From Macrotis lagotis (lineage: Eukaryota; Chordata; Mammalia; Peramelemorphia; Peramelidae), in contig NC_133660.1 in NCBI RefSeq assembly GCF_037893015.1, forward strand, positions 281,357,067 through 281,421,066: 64,000 nt of DNA. Reading direction: 5' to 3'. Both the position numbers and the translations under genes were made by a program. The number at the start of each line of letters is the position of its first letter. Position 1 is the stretch's first letter. Below, piece by piece: positions 1-11,814 of this stretch. The notes beneath the pieces were generated by a model that searched no databases, had not been told where the DNA came from, and saw only the letters and a list, made by a program, of their open reading frames with translations.

Positions 1-2010
1 AGCAATGAGGAGGAATATAAAGAGATAATTCAGAGCTATTTTGCTGAACTGTTTGCCAATAAATTTGATAACCTGAATGAAATGGATGAATATTTACAAA
101 AAAAAACAAATTGCCCAAAATAACAGAGGAGGAAATAAAACACTTAACCCCATTTCAGAAAAAGGAATTGAAGAAATCATCAATAAACTCCCTAAGAAAA
201 AGTTTCCAGGTCCAGATGGATTTACAAGTGAATTCTACCAAGCACTTAAGGAACAATTAATTCCAATTCTACATATACTATTTTAAAAAGTTGGAGGAGT
301 TCTGCCAAATTCCTTTTATGATACCAATATGGTGCTGATACCTAAACCAAGAGGAACCAAAACAGACAAAGAAAATTGCAGACCAATCTCCCTAATGCAC
401 ATTGATGCAAAAATCTTAAACAAAATTTTAGCAAAGAGATTACACCAAGTTATTAATAGAATATTACACTATGAGGTTTTATAACAGGTAGACAGGGGAT
501 AGTTCAATATTAGGAAAACATTCAACATAATTGAACATATCAATAGCAAAAGCAACAGAAATCATATGATTATCTCAATAAAGGCTGAAAAAGTCTGATA
601 AAATATGACATTCATTCCTATTAAAAACACTAGGAAAGTATGGGAATAAATGGAGTTTTACTTAGAATAATAAGTGATGTCTATCTAAAACCATCACAAA
701 TATTATATGTAATGGGGCTAAACTCAAAGCATTTCCAGTAAGTCAGAGGTGAAACAAGGATACCCATTATCACCATTGCCATTAGAAATGTTAGCTTTAG
801 CAATAACAGAAGAAAAAGAAATTGAAGGAATCATAACTGACAATGAGGAAGCAAAACTTTCACTCTTTGCAGATGATATGATGGTATACTTAGAGAACCC
901 AAGAAAATCATCTAAAAAACTACTTGAAACAATTAACAAATTCATCAAAGTAGCAGGATACAAAATAAACTCACATAAATCATTAGTATTTTTATATATG
1001 AACAGCCAAGACCAAGAGATAGAGAAATTCTATTTAAAATAACTTCATATAATATTAAATACTTGAGAATCTACCTCCCAAGGCAAAGTCAGAAGCTGTA
1101 TGAGCACAATTACAAAACACTTCCCACTCAAATAAAGTCAGAGCTGAACAATTGGAAAAATTTCAAATGCTCATGGTTAGTCAAGCTAATATAATAAATA
1201 TGGCAATTCTACCCAAATTAAATTATTTATTCAGTGCCATACCAATCAAAAGAAATAGTAGTAAATGACTACAGGAATCTAATGTTTGACAAACCCAAAG
1301 ACATCAGCTTCTTGGATAAGAACTCACTATTTGACAAAAATTGTTGGGAAAACTAGAAAATAATATGGCAAAAACTAGGCATAGATCTACATCTCACACC
1401 CTTTCCCAAAATAAAGTCAAAATGGGTACTAGATTTAGACATAAAGTGCTATACCATAGATCAATTAACATATCAAGAAATATTCTATTTGTCAGATTTA
1501 TGGAAAGGGAAGAAATTTATGACCAAACAAGAAGTAGATGCATTATAAATTACAAAATGTATGATTTTGACTATATTAAATTAAAAAGGGGTTGCACTAA
1601 TAAAACCAATGCTGTCAAGCAAGATTACAAGGGAAACAGAAAGCTAGGAGACAATTTTCACAGGTAGGGTTTCTGATAAAGGTCTCATTTCTAAAATATA
1701 TAGAGAATTGCATCAAATTCATAAATTACAAGTCATTCCCCAATTGAGAAATGATCAAGGGATATGAATAGACAGTTTTCAAATGAAGAAATTAAAGCTC
1801 CAAAAGAAAAAATGGTCCAAATCATTATTGATTAGAGAAATGCAAATTAAAACAACAATGAGGTATCACCTCACGCCTATTAGATTGGCTAAGATATGAC
1901 AAAAAGGGAAAATTATTAATGTAGGAGAAGTTGTGGGAAAATTGGGACATTTAATGCATTGCTGGTGGAGCTGTAAACTGATCTAACCATCCTGGGTTTG
2001 GGGGGCATTG
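1..2010 (+). mobile_element. LINE-1 ORF2 fragment (reverse transcriptase to C-terminus)
   Basis: The fragment reads like L1 ORF2p from before the reverse transcriptase to near its C-terminus. Recognisable blocks in order are [14 protein letters not shown] near the start, [20 protein letters not shown] at about 165-245, the catalytic FADDM box at 866-880, and a late block around 1800-1975 that resembles the L1 segment ending in HCWW. The frame is interrupted many times by stops and shifts, so it is dead. The 5' part lies outside the window and the 3' end is cut near the following SINE. Confidence 0.9.
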
Positions 2011-2029
2011 TTTTTGCTTGTTTGAATTT

Positions 2030-2180
2030 TTGGGGTTTTTTTTGTCGAGGCAGTGGGGTTAAGTGGCTTGCCCAAGGCCACACAGCTAGGTCATCATTAA
2101 GTGTCTGAGGTCGGATTTGAACTCAGGTCCTCCTGACTCCAGGGCTGGTACCCTATCCACTGCGCCACCTAGCTGCCTCA
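2030..2180 (-). mobile_element. tRNA-derived SINE
   Basis: Minus-strand copy: poly-T side first, then the complement of the B-box-like segment, ending in the complement of the A-box-bearing head (cacctagctgcc). It interrupts or abuts the 3' end of the L1 fragment. Confidence 0.9.
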
Positions 2181-2351
2181 CCTCTGTCCATTCTTTTTTT
2201 TTGTTGTTGTTGTTGAGAATGAAAGTATTTTAATTACACAACACAAGGAATAGATTGATTACAATAACATCCAATACAGCAACTAATGCATTAAAGACAA
2301 TGGGTTAGTAATACTATGATCAAAGTAGAAGTAAAAGATAAAGATAACATC

Positions 2352-2965
2352 ACCAATTCGGGGGAGCACCAACTCTGAACAGTCTGTGGCTGGGGGGATC
2401 CCAGTTCTTTTCCATCCTTTCTGTTAAGTCCCGGTTTGGGAAAGAAAGGAAGAAAGAAAGAAAGAGAGAAAGAGAGAGAGAGAGAGAAAGAAAAGAAAGA
2501 GAGAAAGAAAAGCCCCAGGCAGAATCAACTCTCCATGGGTGATTCCCGCCAATGCTTGGAGCCTCAGAGTATTTATCAGTGGAGCACAAAGAAGGCTAGT
2601 TGCTAATTTAGTTGGGAGGGATTCCCTTAGTTGGGAGGGAGTTCCTTTAACAGTAATATGAGAACAAAGAAGGCTAGATGCTAATTTAGTTAGGAGGGAT
2701 TCCTGAGTTCCTTTGACAGAAATATGGGGAAAGCCTACAAGTCTAGCAGTTTGAAGGCTTCAAGGAAATGCCATAGGGGGCCGGAAGATTTTACTTTGAA
2801 TAAGGTCAATACTGTGAGAATAGCCAGTTCTCCCCAGTACTACCTGTGTATTCCAAGGAGTGGCTGGCTCCTGGAGTCTTTGGGATGTGGCCAAATCACC
2901 TATGGAATGTCTGGGGGGGAAGGTAAATTTGTGAGGAAGGCACATCCTCATACAGGCTCCAGAGA
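2352..2965 (-). repeat. Left LTR (3' LTR) of ERV fossil 1, approximate outer limit
   Basis: Lies directly downstream of the envelope transmembrane end on the minus strand. It holds two tandem copies of a roughly 70-bp unit (about 2587-2660 and 2661-2730, shared core aaagaaggctag), as U3 enhancer repeats often do; a TATA-like ctgataaata at about 2571-2580 on the minus strand; and a CT-rich U5-like part containing a (GA)n tract at 2440-2510. The 2352-2545 part recurs at 7545-7770. The exact U3 start is not clear. Confidence 0.6.
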
Positions 2966-5072
2966 ACTTACTTATAAGAAAACTTCATTTTCTTATTCAT
3001 TTGGCCTTAAAAGAGATGTATGAAGGAGTATGAAGGAGTAAACTTATTACAAATTTGTTTATAAAAATTACAAATGCATAATAATAACAAGAAAATCATT
3101 AACAACAATATAAGAATAGCTAAACTGTTAAAATATCGAGTAGCAGTTGCTGATTTAAACAGGCAATCATACCAATGGTGATTAGTATCAGAAGTTACTA
3201 AATGAGAGACCTCGACTAAATGTCCTGCAGCTATGTGAGTCTGTATTCGATGTTCATTCAAAGCGTGCTGATTAGACACCAACAGCTTCTTTAGGACATA
3301 AGATTGATTAAGAAAGCAATTAAAGGTTGTAGAGATAAAGAAGTATGGGGAAGAGGTAACAATTTGGGTACCCAAGTCAAATTCTTAACAACATCTGTAT
3401 CAGGGGAAAAGTAAAAATCATCACCCTGCCAGTGTAAAAAAAAAGAGATGTTAGTAAAACATCCAGAAAAGGGAGGTTTCTGAGCGACAGAAGCTAAATC
3501 AATACTATTATTAGAGGTTAAACAAATGTGTTGAGAAGATACTTCATATAACATTGAAAAGTTAGAAAGAGGATAGACAGTGAAGTCACAAAGGTTAGAG
3601 GAGTGTGAGAGAAGGCAGGGCTCCAACCGCCTATTCATCATCTCACACAGGATGCCTTTGTTAGTGAAAGTACAGTCCTGTAAAGTATAAGTTACATTGT
3701 CTTGATCTATATAGTTACTATTTATACATGGTAAAGCAAAATAATCATGTAACACAAAAGGAATCACATGGAATTGACACATCATTTTCCATATATGAAC
3801 TTGATAATAATACTACAGTCCCACTACACCAAAGGGAGGTACACTGAGCTTGTTCAGGCTTGATCTGTTTCCAATAATTTGCCATATAGGGTAATGCTAC
3901 ATCCCAAATGTTAGTATCTCCTTCTTGTAATAACCTTTGAGCATTGTCTTTTTGTATTAAAGTGTACATGTTTTGCAAAGAACATTTGGTCCAACTAAAC
4001 AGGGCACTTATATTAGCATTAATCCATATATTAGCTAGAATGCTATCATTAAAAACTTGTAAGAATTGGCCTTGGTATTTTAAAGTATTTTGGTGTGGCA
4101 GGATCATCGTGGGCAATCAATTAGCATTAATTGTCAAAGTTTGAGATACATCCTGCCCAGCACTGCACAGTCTGCTGGCCAAGGTCTCAAGATCTGTAGA
4201 ATTTACTATACCCAAACCTGTTCCTGCCCCGCCAAGTAGGGTGTCATACCAGGTTCTTTTAAATCTAGTACAGGGCAATAAAGGTGGAAAGGACACATTA
4301 TAATGAAGTACAATTTTGTGCTGAGCAATAGAGGTATTAATACATAATTTTGGTGATGGAGCAGCGAGATGGTGGCTCAGGCTGCCCTGGGGCTTGCATG
4401 GTGGCGCCTCTGGCAGAGTCCAGGAATCTTTTCTCTAAACCATCCTAAGAACATTACAGCAAAGAGATGGTTTTCTTCTCCACACCCACATGAAATGGGT
4501 GCAGTTTTCATGCTTGCATATGGATGTCAGGACTGATATAGGTAAACCTAAGATCTCCATTTCTGATGAACCAGACACATTATATAAACACCTCTCAGTT
4601 TTAGTAAACGGCCATGATAGAGCTGTGTTAGATAGTTATGAATACTTTGCTGTACTTGCTGCTAAAGAGCTTGGTATCTCCATTAAAAAGGTACATGAAC
4701 CTCCAAGGAAAATAGAATGTCTTACTCTTCTCAAATCAGTACATATTTTCAAGAAGCACAGAGTTCAGTATGAAATGAGAACATATTACAGATGTTTAGA
4801 GTTACAACATTTAACTGGAAGCACAGCAGATGTTTATTTGGAATATATTCAATGAAACTTACCTGAAGGTGTTGCCATGGAAGTAACAAAGACCAGATTA
4901 GAACAGTTACCAGAACACATCAAAGAACCTCTTTGGGAAATGGTGGGAAAGGAAGAAAAAGCAAGCAAAGCATAAAGATAATCTTCTTACATCTGGTTTT
5001 CAAATGGAAATATCTGTATATCCTTGTCATGAATGATTACTCTCAGCAGAATTTCTTTAAAATCTCCTTTAC

Positions 5073-5239
5073 GGGGCGGCTAGGTGGCGTAGTGGATAAA
5101 GCACCGGCCTTGGAGTCAGGAGTACCTGGGTTCAAATCCCGTCTCAGACACTTAATAATTACCTAGCTGTGTGGCCTTGGGCAAGCCACTTAACCCCATT
5201 TGCCTTGCAAAAAAACCTAAAAAAAAAATAAAATAAAAT
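5073..5239 (+). mobile_element. tRNA-derived SINE inside the MRPS10 retrocopy
   Basis: Full-length copy flanked by a 14-bp duplication, aaaatctcctttac, at 5059-5072 and 5240-5253. It sits in the retrocopy's 3' UTR, so it is younger than the retrocopy. Confidence 0.95.
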
Positions 5240-5467
5240 AAAATCTCCTTTACCTGTTTGTCTCTTGTATCAAGAAATTTAACTTTGGTGGAGTAAACTA
5301 CAGTGTAAAGGGGAGCTTTTAAAGTTGTTTATTATTTCAAGTCCTACTTTTAGGACATATGAGCAAATTTTTATACTATTGCATGACAAAAGAATTATGT
5401 TAAGATTTGTACACACAGGTATTAATTTGATAGCACTGATTGACATTTGAATGAAATTTGTTCATTT

Positions 5468-5890
5468 AAAAATCAGTATATTTTTTTCCTTTTTTTTTAA
5501 GATTTTATTTGAGTTTTGAGTTTTACAATTTTTCTCCTCCCAATCTTACTCCCCCCCCCCCCATGGAGAGCAATCTGTCAGTCTTTATTTTGTTTCCCTG
5601 TTGTACATTGATCCAAATTGAGTGTGATGAGAGAGAAATCACATCTTTAAGGAAGAAACAAAAAGTATAAGAGATAAAAAAGATCAGACAATAAGATATG
5701 TTTTTTTTTTTCTAATTTAAAGGGAATAATCCTTGAAATTTGTTCAAGCTCCACTGCTTTTTGTCTGGATGCAGATGGTATTCTTTATTGCAGACAGCCC
5801 AAAATTGTCCCTGGTTGTTGCACTGATGGAACGAGCAAGTCCATCAGGGTTGAGCATCACCCCCATGTTGCTGATAGGGTGTACAGTGTT
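5468..5890 (-). mobile_element. L1-type 3' end repeat
   Basis: Poly-T start, then a segment closely similar to 24880-25235 (shared wording includes ttgatccaaa, gtgatgagag and aaggaagaaac). The same family ends in a poly-A tail on the plus strand at 26304-26694. It lies within the MRPS10 retrocopy's 3' region. Confidence 0.65.
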
Positions 5891-7544
5891 TTGATCATTT
5901 TAACTGTGAAACATTGCCATTTTTGATAGGAACTATCTAGAATTATAACTTCAGGAATGTCTTACTGAGCTCCAGAGTGGGAAATGTCTTGCCTGAGATC
6001 CCACAGGCAGTTAGTGGCAAATCATTGAGGTGTCATGACTGCAATCCAGTTTTCTTTCTGTGCTATAATTTATTATTTTAATCCTATTTTACTTTGGTAT
6101 CCTGTTAACATATTGACAGGCTTTTCAACTTTGTAAGTTTGTTTCAGACTCAATCCTTTAAAAGTAGGAGTTAGTTTAAGTTAATATAACATATTTGTGA
6201 AGTTCTTCAGGGCTTAGGGGTAAAAATGTGTTCATTGATTTTGACATTACTTGCAGTAAAGTTGATATTTTACTTTATATCTCAAATTCCAAACTGTTTT
6301 TCTACATGGGCTACATATACGCCAGGAGACTTGTGAGTTCACAAGAAAGCAGAAATTGTATTCGTTCCCTTAGTTATTAAACATTAAACATATACCTGCT
6401 CTCCTAGGTGCTATGGAAGATTTAAAATAAAGAAGAAAGTGTGGTTTTTATATATTACCTTTGGTTTCTACATTAATTATATTCAGTATTACAGTGTTTG
6501 TGTATATCAAAATCATTTCCCCTTCTCAATGCAAAAAAAAAATGTTTAAGTTTTGTAAGTGGTTCACTTTGGAGATAAGTTTGCTTTTCTATTCATTAAA
6601 CAAATATTTGTTGGACATTTGTTGTGATAGATACTGGGTTAGATGTGTGAAAGGATAATGATATAAAGACCCAAGCCACTATTCAGAGAAATTGCAGCCT
6701 TGTAATTATAACAGTTACAACATGCATTTTGTTTTGTATATCACTGTATCTTGTATCTTAGACATGTCAGTCATACAAATAGAATTACAATATATGAAAA
6801 AGCTAAACACACAAAAAAAATACATAATTTTGGGACACGAACAACAGATGGAGGATGATCGGTGGGTGGTGTTTTGGGCAATAATAATGAATAATGTACT
6901 GAAGCATCGCGATTGGTTATTACAGAAGCATTGACACAAAACAAATATTGATTATTAAGGGGAATAGTTATACTAAGGGTGGAGTTATTTATATTCCATG
7001 TAGTACAATTTTCAGTTAATCTTTGTCTTATTACTTTATCCCGTAATGTTGGGAGCGTAAAGTGGAGAGGAGTAATACAACACGAGATATTAACCAATGA
7101 AGAGATAAGAATAGTTATAGGAGAGGGTCCTGCTAGGAGGGCAGACATAGGTAATGGGGCTCTATAAAATTTAGCATCAGTAGTAGACCAATTAGCAATA
7201 GTCCAATTAGCAATATTACATTCGCTGTATGCAGGACAGATGAAATCTCCTTGTTGTCTAGATTTAGTGGCATATTTCCATGTCAACCGGATCTGGATTC
7301 CTGAATTTGCTAGTTGAGCTCCCGGAGTCCAAGTCTGTGCTTCAGTATAAAGCCAGAAGCCTATGAGACACTGTAAGATGCAAGAGCGCCAAGATGACCT
7401 GTAGTAATGTGGATCCATTTTCCCAGCGTCAAATCATCCCTATTCTCCAGGGGCATCATTTGCAGGGATTTTTCTTCTGCTTTTAAGAATTCATCAGCTT
7501 GGGCATTATACTCATGTTCCAGAGTGTCCACACTGGCATGGGTA

Positions 7545-7653
7545 TCAATTCAGGGGAGCACCAACTCTGAACAGTCTGTGGCTGGGGGGAATCCCAAGTT
7601 CTTTTCCATCCTTTCTGTTAAGTCCCGGTTTGGGAAAGAAAGGAGAGAAAGAA

Positions 7654-7726
<73 letters not shown>

Positions 7727-7775
7727 AAAGAAAAGCCTCAGACAGAATCAACTCCATGGGTGAGATTCCCTACCC
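7545..7775 (-). repeat. Right LTR remnant of ERV fossil 1
   Basis: Direct-repeat partner of 2352-2545: both contain caccaactctgaacagtctg, the ttaagtcccggtttggg segment, a GA tract and the cagaatcaactcc segment. Only this U5-like part is present here; a SINE follows at once. Confidence 0.65.
7635..7735. repeat. (GA)n microsatellite in the LTR remnant
   Basis: About 100 bp of nearly pure GA with GAAA interruptions. The partner LTR carries a shorter, more interrupted version, so the tract has expanded or contracted independently. Confidence 0.95.
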
Positions 7776-7784
7776 CTGTCCATT

Positions 7785-7950
7785 CTTTTTTTTTTAGGTT
7801 TTTTTTTTTTTTTGCAAGGCAAATGGGGTTAAGTGGCTTGCCCAAGGCCACACAGCTAGGTAATTATTAAGTGTCTGAGACCAGATTTGAACCCAGGTAC
7901 TCCTGACTCCAAGGCCAGTGCTTTATCCACTAAGCCACCTAGCCGCCCCC
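7785..7950 (-). mobile_element. tRNA-derived SINE
   Basis: Full-length minus copy flanked by near-identical duplications (tacccctgtccattctt at about 7771-7787 and tacccctgttcattctt after 7950). Confidence 0.95.
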
Positions 7951-8405
7951 TACCCCTGTTCATTCTTGAAGAGAACCATGACATCAATGTCTCCTACGTT
8001 CCTCAGTCAAATCCAAAGTTCTTCAGAGAGACCTTGATGGTGTCATTGTATCATTTCTGATCATGACAAGAGTTCTTGCCTTGGGACAGTCTGTCATTAA
8101 ATGAGTCTTAAGCAATCATGTGTTTAGCATCCATACAAATGTGACCAGCCCATTGGAATTGCACCCTGCAAGAGAGGTGGAGCTCTTGGAAGTTCAGCTC
8201 AATAAGGACCTCCATGTCTAGTACCTTCTTCTGTTGGGTCAGCTTCAGAATTTCCTAAGTTAATTTAAAAGGGAAGAGATTCAGTTTCTTGCCATGATCT
8301 GGTGTAGAGTCCAGGCTTTACAGACATCCAACAATGAGGTTAGCAAAATGACTCTGTAGATCTTGGTAGTCAATCTAATACCTCTTCTCTCCCACGTGGT
8401 CCTTT
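7951..8405 (-). mobile_element. RTE-type LINE 3' fragment
   Basis: On the minus strand it encodes broken remnants of an RTE C-terminus (pieces such as FQWAGH, KVLDMEVL and IKVSLKNFGFD) and ends in the cttcaagaatgaac tail, which is also the tail of one SINE family here. Frames are heavily interrupted. Confidence 0.7.
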
Positions 8406-8830
8406 TTTTTTTTTTTTAACTTAAATTGATATTTTATTTTATTTTTCCAGTTACATGCTATGGTAGTTTTTCAACATTCATCCATTTGCAAATTTAGAAG
8501 TTACACATTTTTCTACCAATCTCCCTTCCCTTCCCCCTCTCCCTGGTGATGAACAGTCTGGTAATAGTTATACATGTAAATTTACGTTTAATATATGTAC
8601 ATATTAGCCATTTTGGGGAAGAAGAATTAGGACTAAGGGGAAAGAAAGAAAACCATGAGATAGGAAGGCAAACTATAAGACAAGTTTTTAAAACGTGAAT
8701 GTAGTATACATTCAGAGTCTGTGGTTTTCTTTTTGTTTTGCCTCTGGATGTGGATGGCATTGTCTATAACAGATCTCCCGGAGTTGTCCTTGATCTCTGA
8801 AATGCTGAGAAGAACCTCACTCAATTCACA
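8406..8830 (-). mobile_element. L1-type 3' end
   Basis: Starts with poly-T. It is similar to 28651-29035 (shared ttgatattttattt, gtagtttttcaacattca and acagtctggtaatagtt) and ends near the segment ggcattgtctataac. It is non-coding. Confidence 0.7.
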
Positions 8831-9682
8831 ATGTTGCTGATACACTTTCCTTTGAAACCTCCCAAACACTGAGCTAGCTCTGGCATTATCTATATGGACA
8901 TCCTAGAAAGTGTGCTGGTGAGGTAAGTGTTTAGTGGGGACTAGCATCTCTGGGGTAAGGGGTGCTGAGCCCTTTTCGGGGCTGCTCATTCACCTTTGAC
9001 ATTCATCTGTCACACAAATTTCATCTGTGCCTCCAAGAAGTTGTAGCATGGGCAGCAACCACACCCCAGGAAAACCATTTTGGCAGACAGGCTAAACTAG
9101 GCTGAGGGTAACCTTGGGGTCTCAAACTCATTGATGAATTAGGGGGGTATCTACTCCATGTATCTGAAGATTTTCTCTGGTGAAATGGGTGGATGAGAAC
9201 CAACAGACATGATGAGGAGCAAAGCTTAGAGCTACTTCAGATCTAATTTATGCATGAGTCATAAGATAGCACTCATAGCATTTTATGAAATTGTGAATGC
9301 TGTGAAGATATAAGGCAATTTATATGAGGAGGGTATTAGCATGTGTGTGTGGGGGGGGTTCAGGAAAAAAAACTTGAAGGAGACCACCCTGGAGCTGAGC
9401 TGAGAAGGACATCTGGGATTCCAAGAGGAGGAGCATTCCCAGCATGGAGATCAGCTGATACAAAGTGTGGGGATGGGAAAGGGAGCTTGTGACAGAGTTG
9501 GGAAGTTGTGGTCTACAGCTGAATTGTACATAAATGCTATAAATGACTCGAGAATACTTAGTCCAGAGTGACTAAAACAGTTTTTAGTAAGACATTTAAT
9601 AAATGGCACACTTCTCTCAAGGGGAGATAGGCCCTGAAATATGGAACTGCTAAGTATTAAATGCACTTTGAAAGATGTTGTT
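8831..9682. other. No gene seen; degraded interspersed repeats
   Basis: No recognisable coding sequence. The 8870-9240 part has the look of an old RTE-related repeat on the minus strand, but I could not place it with confidence. Confidence 0.5.
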
Positions 9683-9835
9683 GGGGTGGCTAGGTGGTGC
9701 AGTAGATAGAGCATGGGCCCTGGAGTCAGGAGTACCTGAGTTCAAATCGGGCCTCAGACACTTAATAATGACCTAGCTGTATGGCCTTGGGCAAGCCACT
9801 TAACCCCATTTGCCTTGTAACGCCCCCCCCCCCAA
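9683..9835 (+). mobile_element. tRNA-derived SINE
   Basis: Head, B-box-like segment and tail are present. It ends in a C-rich run rather than plain poly-A. Imperfect flanking duplications (aaagatgttgtt and aaagactttgtt). Confidence 0.9.
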
Positions 9836-10117
9836 AGACTTTGTTCCTGGCCCTTTGTGCCAGTCATTGACTGGGGCCACAAATCAAATTGATGCATTCA
9901 TCCCCAAGCTTTGCCCTCCCTTCTCATTATACAAATGAGTAAGAATAGCTCCTTGAGTGTCTGCAAAGAGGGATGAAGATCCTAGGTTAATCTCAGAACT
10001 AGGTGGGGAAGACCTGACCTAATCTCAGATTTTGATCAAATTGAGGTTAAGTCTTTTATCTTAATTCATGTACTTGCCCATAAGCAACAATAGGCAGACC
10101 CCAGTCTTTATTACATA

Positions 10118-10195
10118 TGTAATATAATATAATATATGAGATGATATGATATATGATATGATATGATGTAATGTAATGTAATGCAATGTAAACTA
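10118..10195. repeat. AT-rich pentanucleotide-like microsatellite
   Basis: Imperfect (ATGAT)n and (AATGT)n runs. Confidence 0.9.
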
Positions 10196-10201
10196 ACAAT
10201 T

Positions 10202-10568
10202 CTTCCTTCACTTCCCCATTTTCCTCACAATTATCATCTCCTTCCTCTCTTCCTCCCTTCTGTCCATCCTTCTTTCCTTCTTCCTTCTTTTTTCCTTTTT
10301 TCCTTTCTTTCTCATTTCTTCCTTCCTTCCTTCCCTCCTTCTTTCCTTCTTCCTTCCTTCTTTTCTTCCTTCTTTCCTTTCTTTCTCATTTCCTCTTCCT
10401 TTCTTCCTTCTTTCTTTCCTTTCTTTCTCATTTCCTCCTTCCTTCCTTCTTCCTTCCTTCCTTCTTTCCTTCCTTCCTTCCTTCCTTCCTTCCTTCCTTC
10501 CTTCCTTCTTTCTTTCCTTTCTTCCTTTCTTACTCCTTCTGTCCTTCCTTCCTTCCTCTCTTTTTTTT
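10202..10568. repeat. Long (CCTT)n polypyrimidine tract
   Basis: About 360 bp, almost all C and T on the plus strand, made of cctt, cttt and ttcc units. Open frames across it in both directions are low-complexity artefacts (Ser/Phe/Leu/Pro one way, Lys/Arg/Glu/Gly the other). Confidence 0.95.
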
Positions 10569-10975
10569 AAAAGAAAGCTGTTGAAGGTGAGAAAAGTGGT
10601 TTTGAGGGTGTGCATCTTAGATCTGAAAGAGAGAAGAAAAAGCTTGGGACAACTCACACATAAAAGACCTTGGGAAGCCACCCAATCCAAACCCCTCATT
10701 TTATAGCCAGTGGGAAGTCAACAAGGTAGGAACAAAAAGATGATCATATAATGATGAATCAAGACAGGTTGATTTATCAGTAGGTCCAATGCATTCCTCT
10801 AGGAAGAGAATTATAATAAGGAGAACAAAATTCACAAATCGGTTCCCCAAATACTGAATGGGTCATCAAGAGAGGGGATGCCATAATGACTGGAGATGGA
10901 GGAAGCCCATGTACTGCCAAGGTAAGTATGCCCACCTCTGAAAACTGTGCTCCCTTGAAAGATTTATCCTTAGTC
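10569..10975. other. No gene seen
   Basis: About 400 bp with no recognisable gene or well-defined repeat. Confidence 0.5.
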
Positions 10976-11246
10976 TCCATAGCAATAATGATGGGCACAA
11001 ACACATGAACTGGATTTGGGGAGGATGTGCCTTGCTCAGCCACCAACCTTACTTTCTCTTCCAGAACCATCTAGGACCAGGTTAGAATCAGGACACCTGG
11101 AAATGGTCCTGAATTTGAGGGAATCAAGTGAAGTGACTTGCCCAAGGTTACTCAGCTAGTAAGTTCAAGTGTCAGAGGTTACATTTGAACTCCTGTCCTC
11201 CTGACTCCAATAGAATGTTCTATTTACTGCACCACCTAGCTACTCT
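10976..11246 (-). mobile_element. SINE with RTE-like tail, old copy
   Basis: Reads (minus) from a tRNA-like head at 11246 through the segment around catctaggacc to acatgaactgg. It is clearly diverged from the younger copies at 40829-41072 and 41320-41660. Confidence 0.7.
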
Positions 11247-11814
11247 AAGAGTAAGATCTATCATCCAATGCATTTCACCATGCCTCTTTTGCATATTTGG
11301 ATATCAATCCCTATAAAAACAAGATCCTGCAAGGATGCCCCCTCATCTCAGATGATGAGGGAAATCTGAGGTTCATTTCATCAGAGGGGACCCTGGACCC
11401 TTTAATAAAATGTTATTGACTCAGAGCTTGGCCTCTCTTTTATTGTAGATTGGACAATTTTAATCCCCGCTCCCCTTATTTCATAGATGAAACTGAGGTG
11501 AGAGCTGGTTACCCAGAGGTTGGGGTGAGAGACCAGGAGTATTTAATTCACAGGTTACTTGTGGGAATTCAGTGAGGTGATGTTCATAGATTAGCTTGCA
11601 AGTCCTGACCTGTGTTCATTAGTATTTTGTTTTGTTTAGACAATAGTGCATTGCTTCCGTCTTGGCTTGAAGGACTACTTCTGCAATTATCCTTGTGTTG
11701 AAAGCTTTGTCAGTAAGTGTGGGGGGAACTTTCAGCCTTCTAGGAGAATGTAATTAGCGTCTCTAAGTCAAGGATCTTTGAAAAGCCAAATTTAAACGAC
11801 TTTCAATCGTTTGA
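11247..11814. other. No gene seen
   Basis: No coding pattern and no confidently named repeat in about 570 bp. Confidence 0.5.

Larger units (their letters stand above)
4354..6818 (+). pseudogene. MRPS10P: Processed pseudogene of MRPS10 (mitochondrial ribosomal protein S10)
   Basis: The reading starts with an ATG at 4369 (MVAQAALGLAWWRLWQ, like the start of human MRPS10). It continues in another frame from 4490 with strongly MRPS10-like sequence: [32 protein letters not shown] and [19 protein letters not shown] frameshift separates the two parts, one extra Lys codon is present (ISIKKVHE), and an in-frame TGA at 4853-4855 stands where Arg is expected. The last 39 codons then run to a TAA at 4973-4975. 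There are no introns, a long 3' UTR-like tail ends in an A-rich run, and a 15-bp target-site duplication (aatacataattttgg) lies at 4339-4353 and 6819-6833. It is an L1-mobilised retrocopy inserted into the antisense envelope region of ERV fossil 1, and it is not expected to make protein. Confidence 0.92.
2351..7775 (-). mobile_element. Endogenous retrovirus fossil 1 (LTR parts, pol remnant, env)
   Basis: Minus-strand ERV remnant. Evidence: a shared LTR-derived segment at 2352-2545 and 7545-7770; envelope-like surface sequence at about 6834-7418 with a signal-peptide-like start and many N-glycosylation sites; further envelope sequence at about 3007-4340 ending in a strong transmembrane segment; and, just inside the right LTR part, a short stretch like the integrase zinc-binding region (HITTGHLGALASY). 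The element is broken, with several breaks, and is split by an MRPS10 retrocopy, so it is older than that. The retroviral class could not be assigned. Confidence 0.75.

Noticed and set aside
3007-4116. Envelope-like open frames as a possibly working viral gene.
   Set aside because: The element is broken, with several breaks, and is split by another insertion; treated as a fossil.
4490-4855. A working MRPS10 gene.
   Set aside because: No introns, flanking target-site duplications, a frameshift, an in-frame stop and a SINE in its tail all mark a processed pseudogene.
5073-5160. tRNA genes at the A-box/B-box pairs.
   Set aside because: They belong to SINE heads repeated dozens of times with SINE bodies and tails; no cloverleaf-complete tRNA was seen.
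10181-10699. Open frames of 129 and 163 codons.
   Set aside because: Pure low-complexity translation of the polypyrimidine tract.
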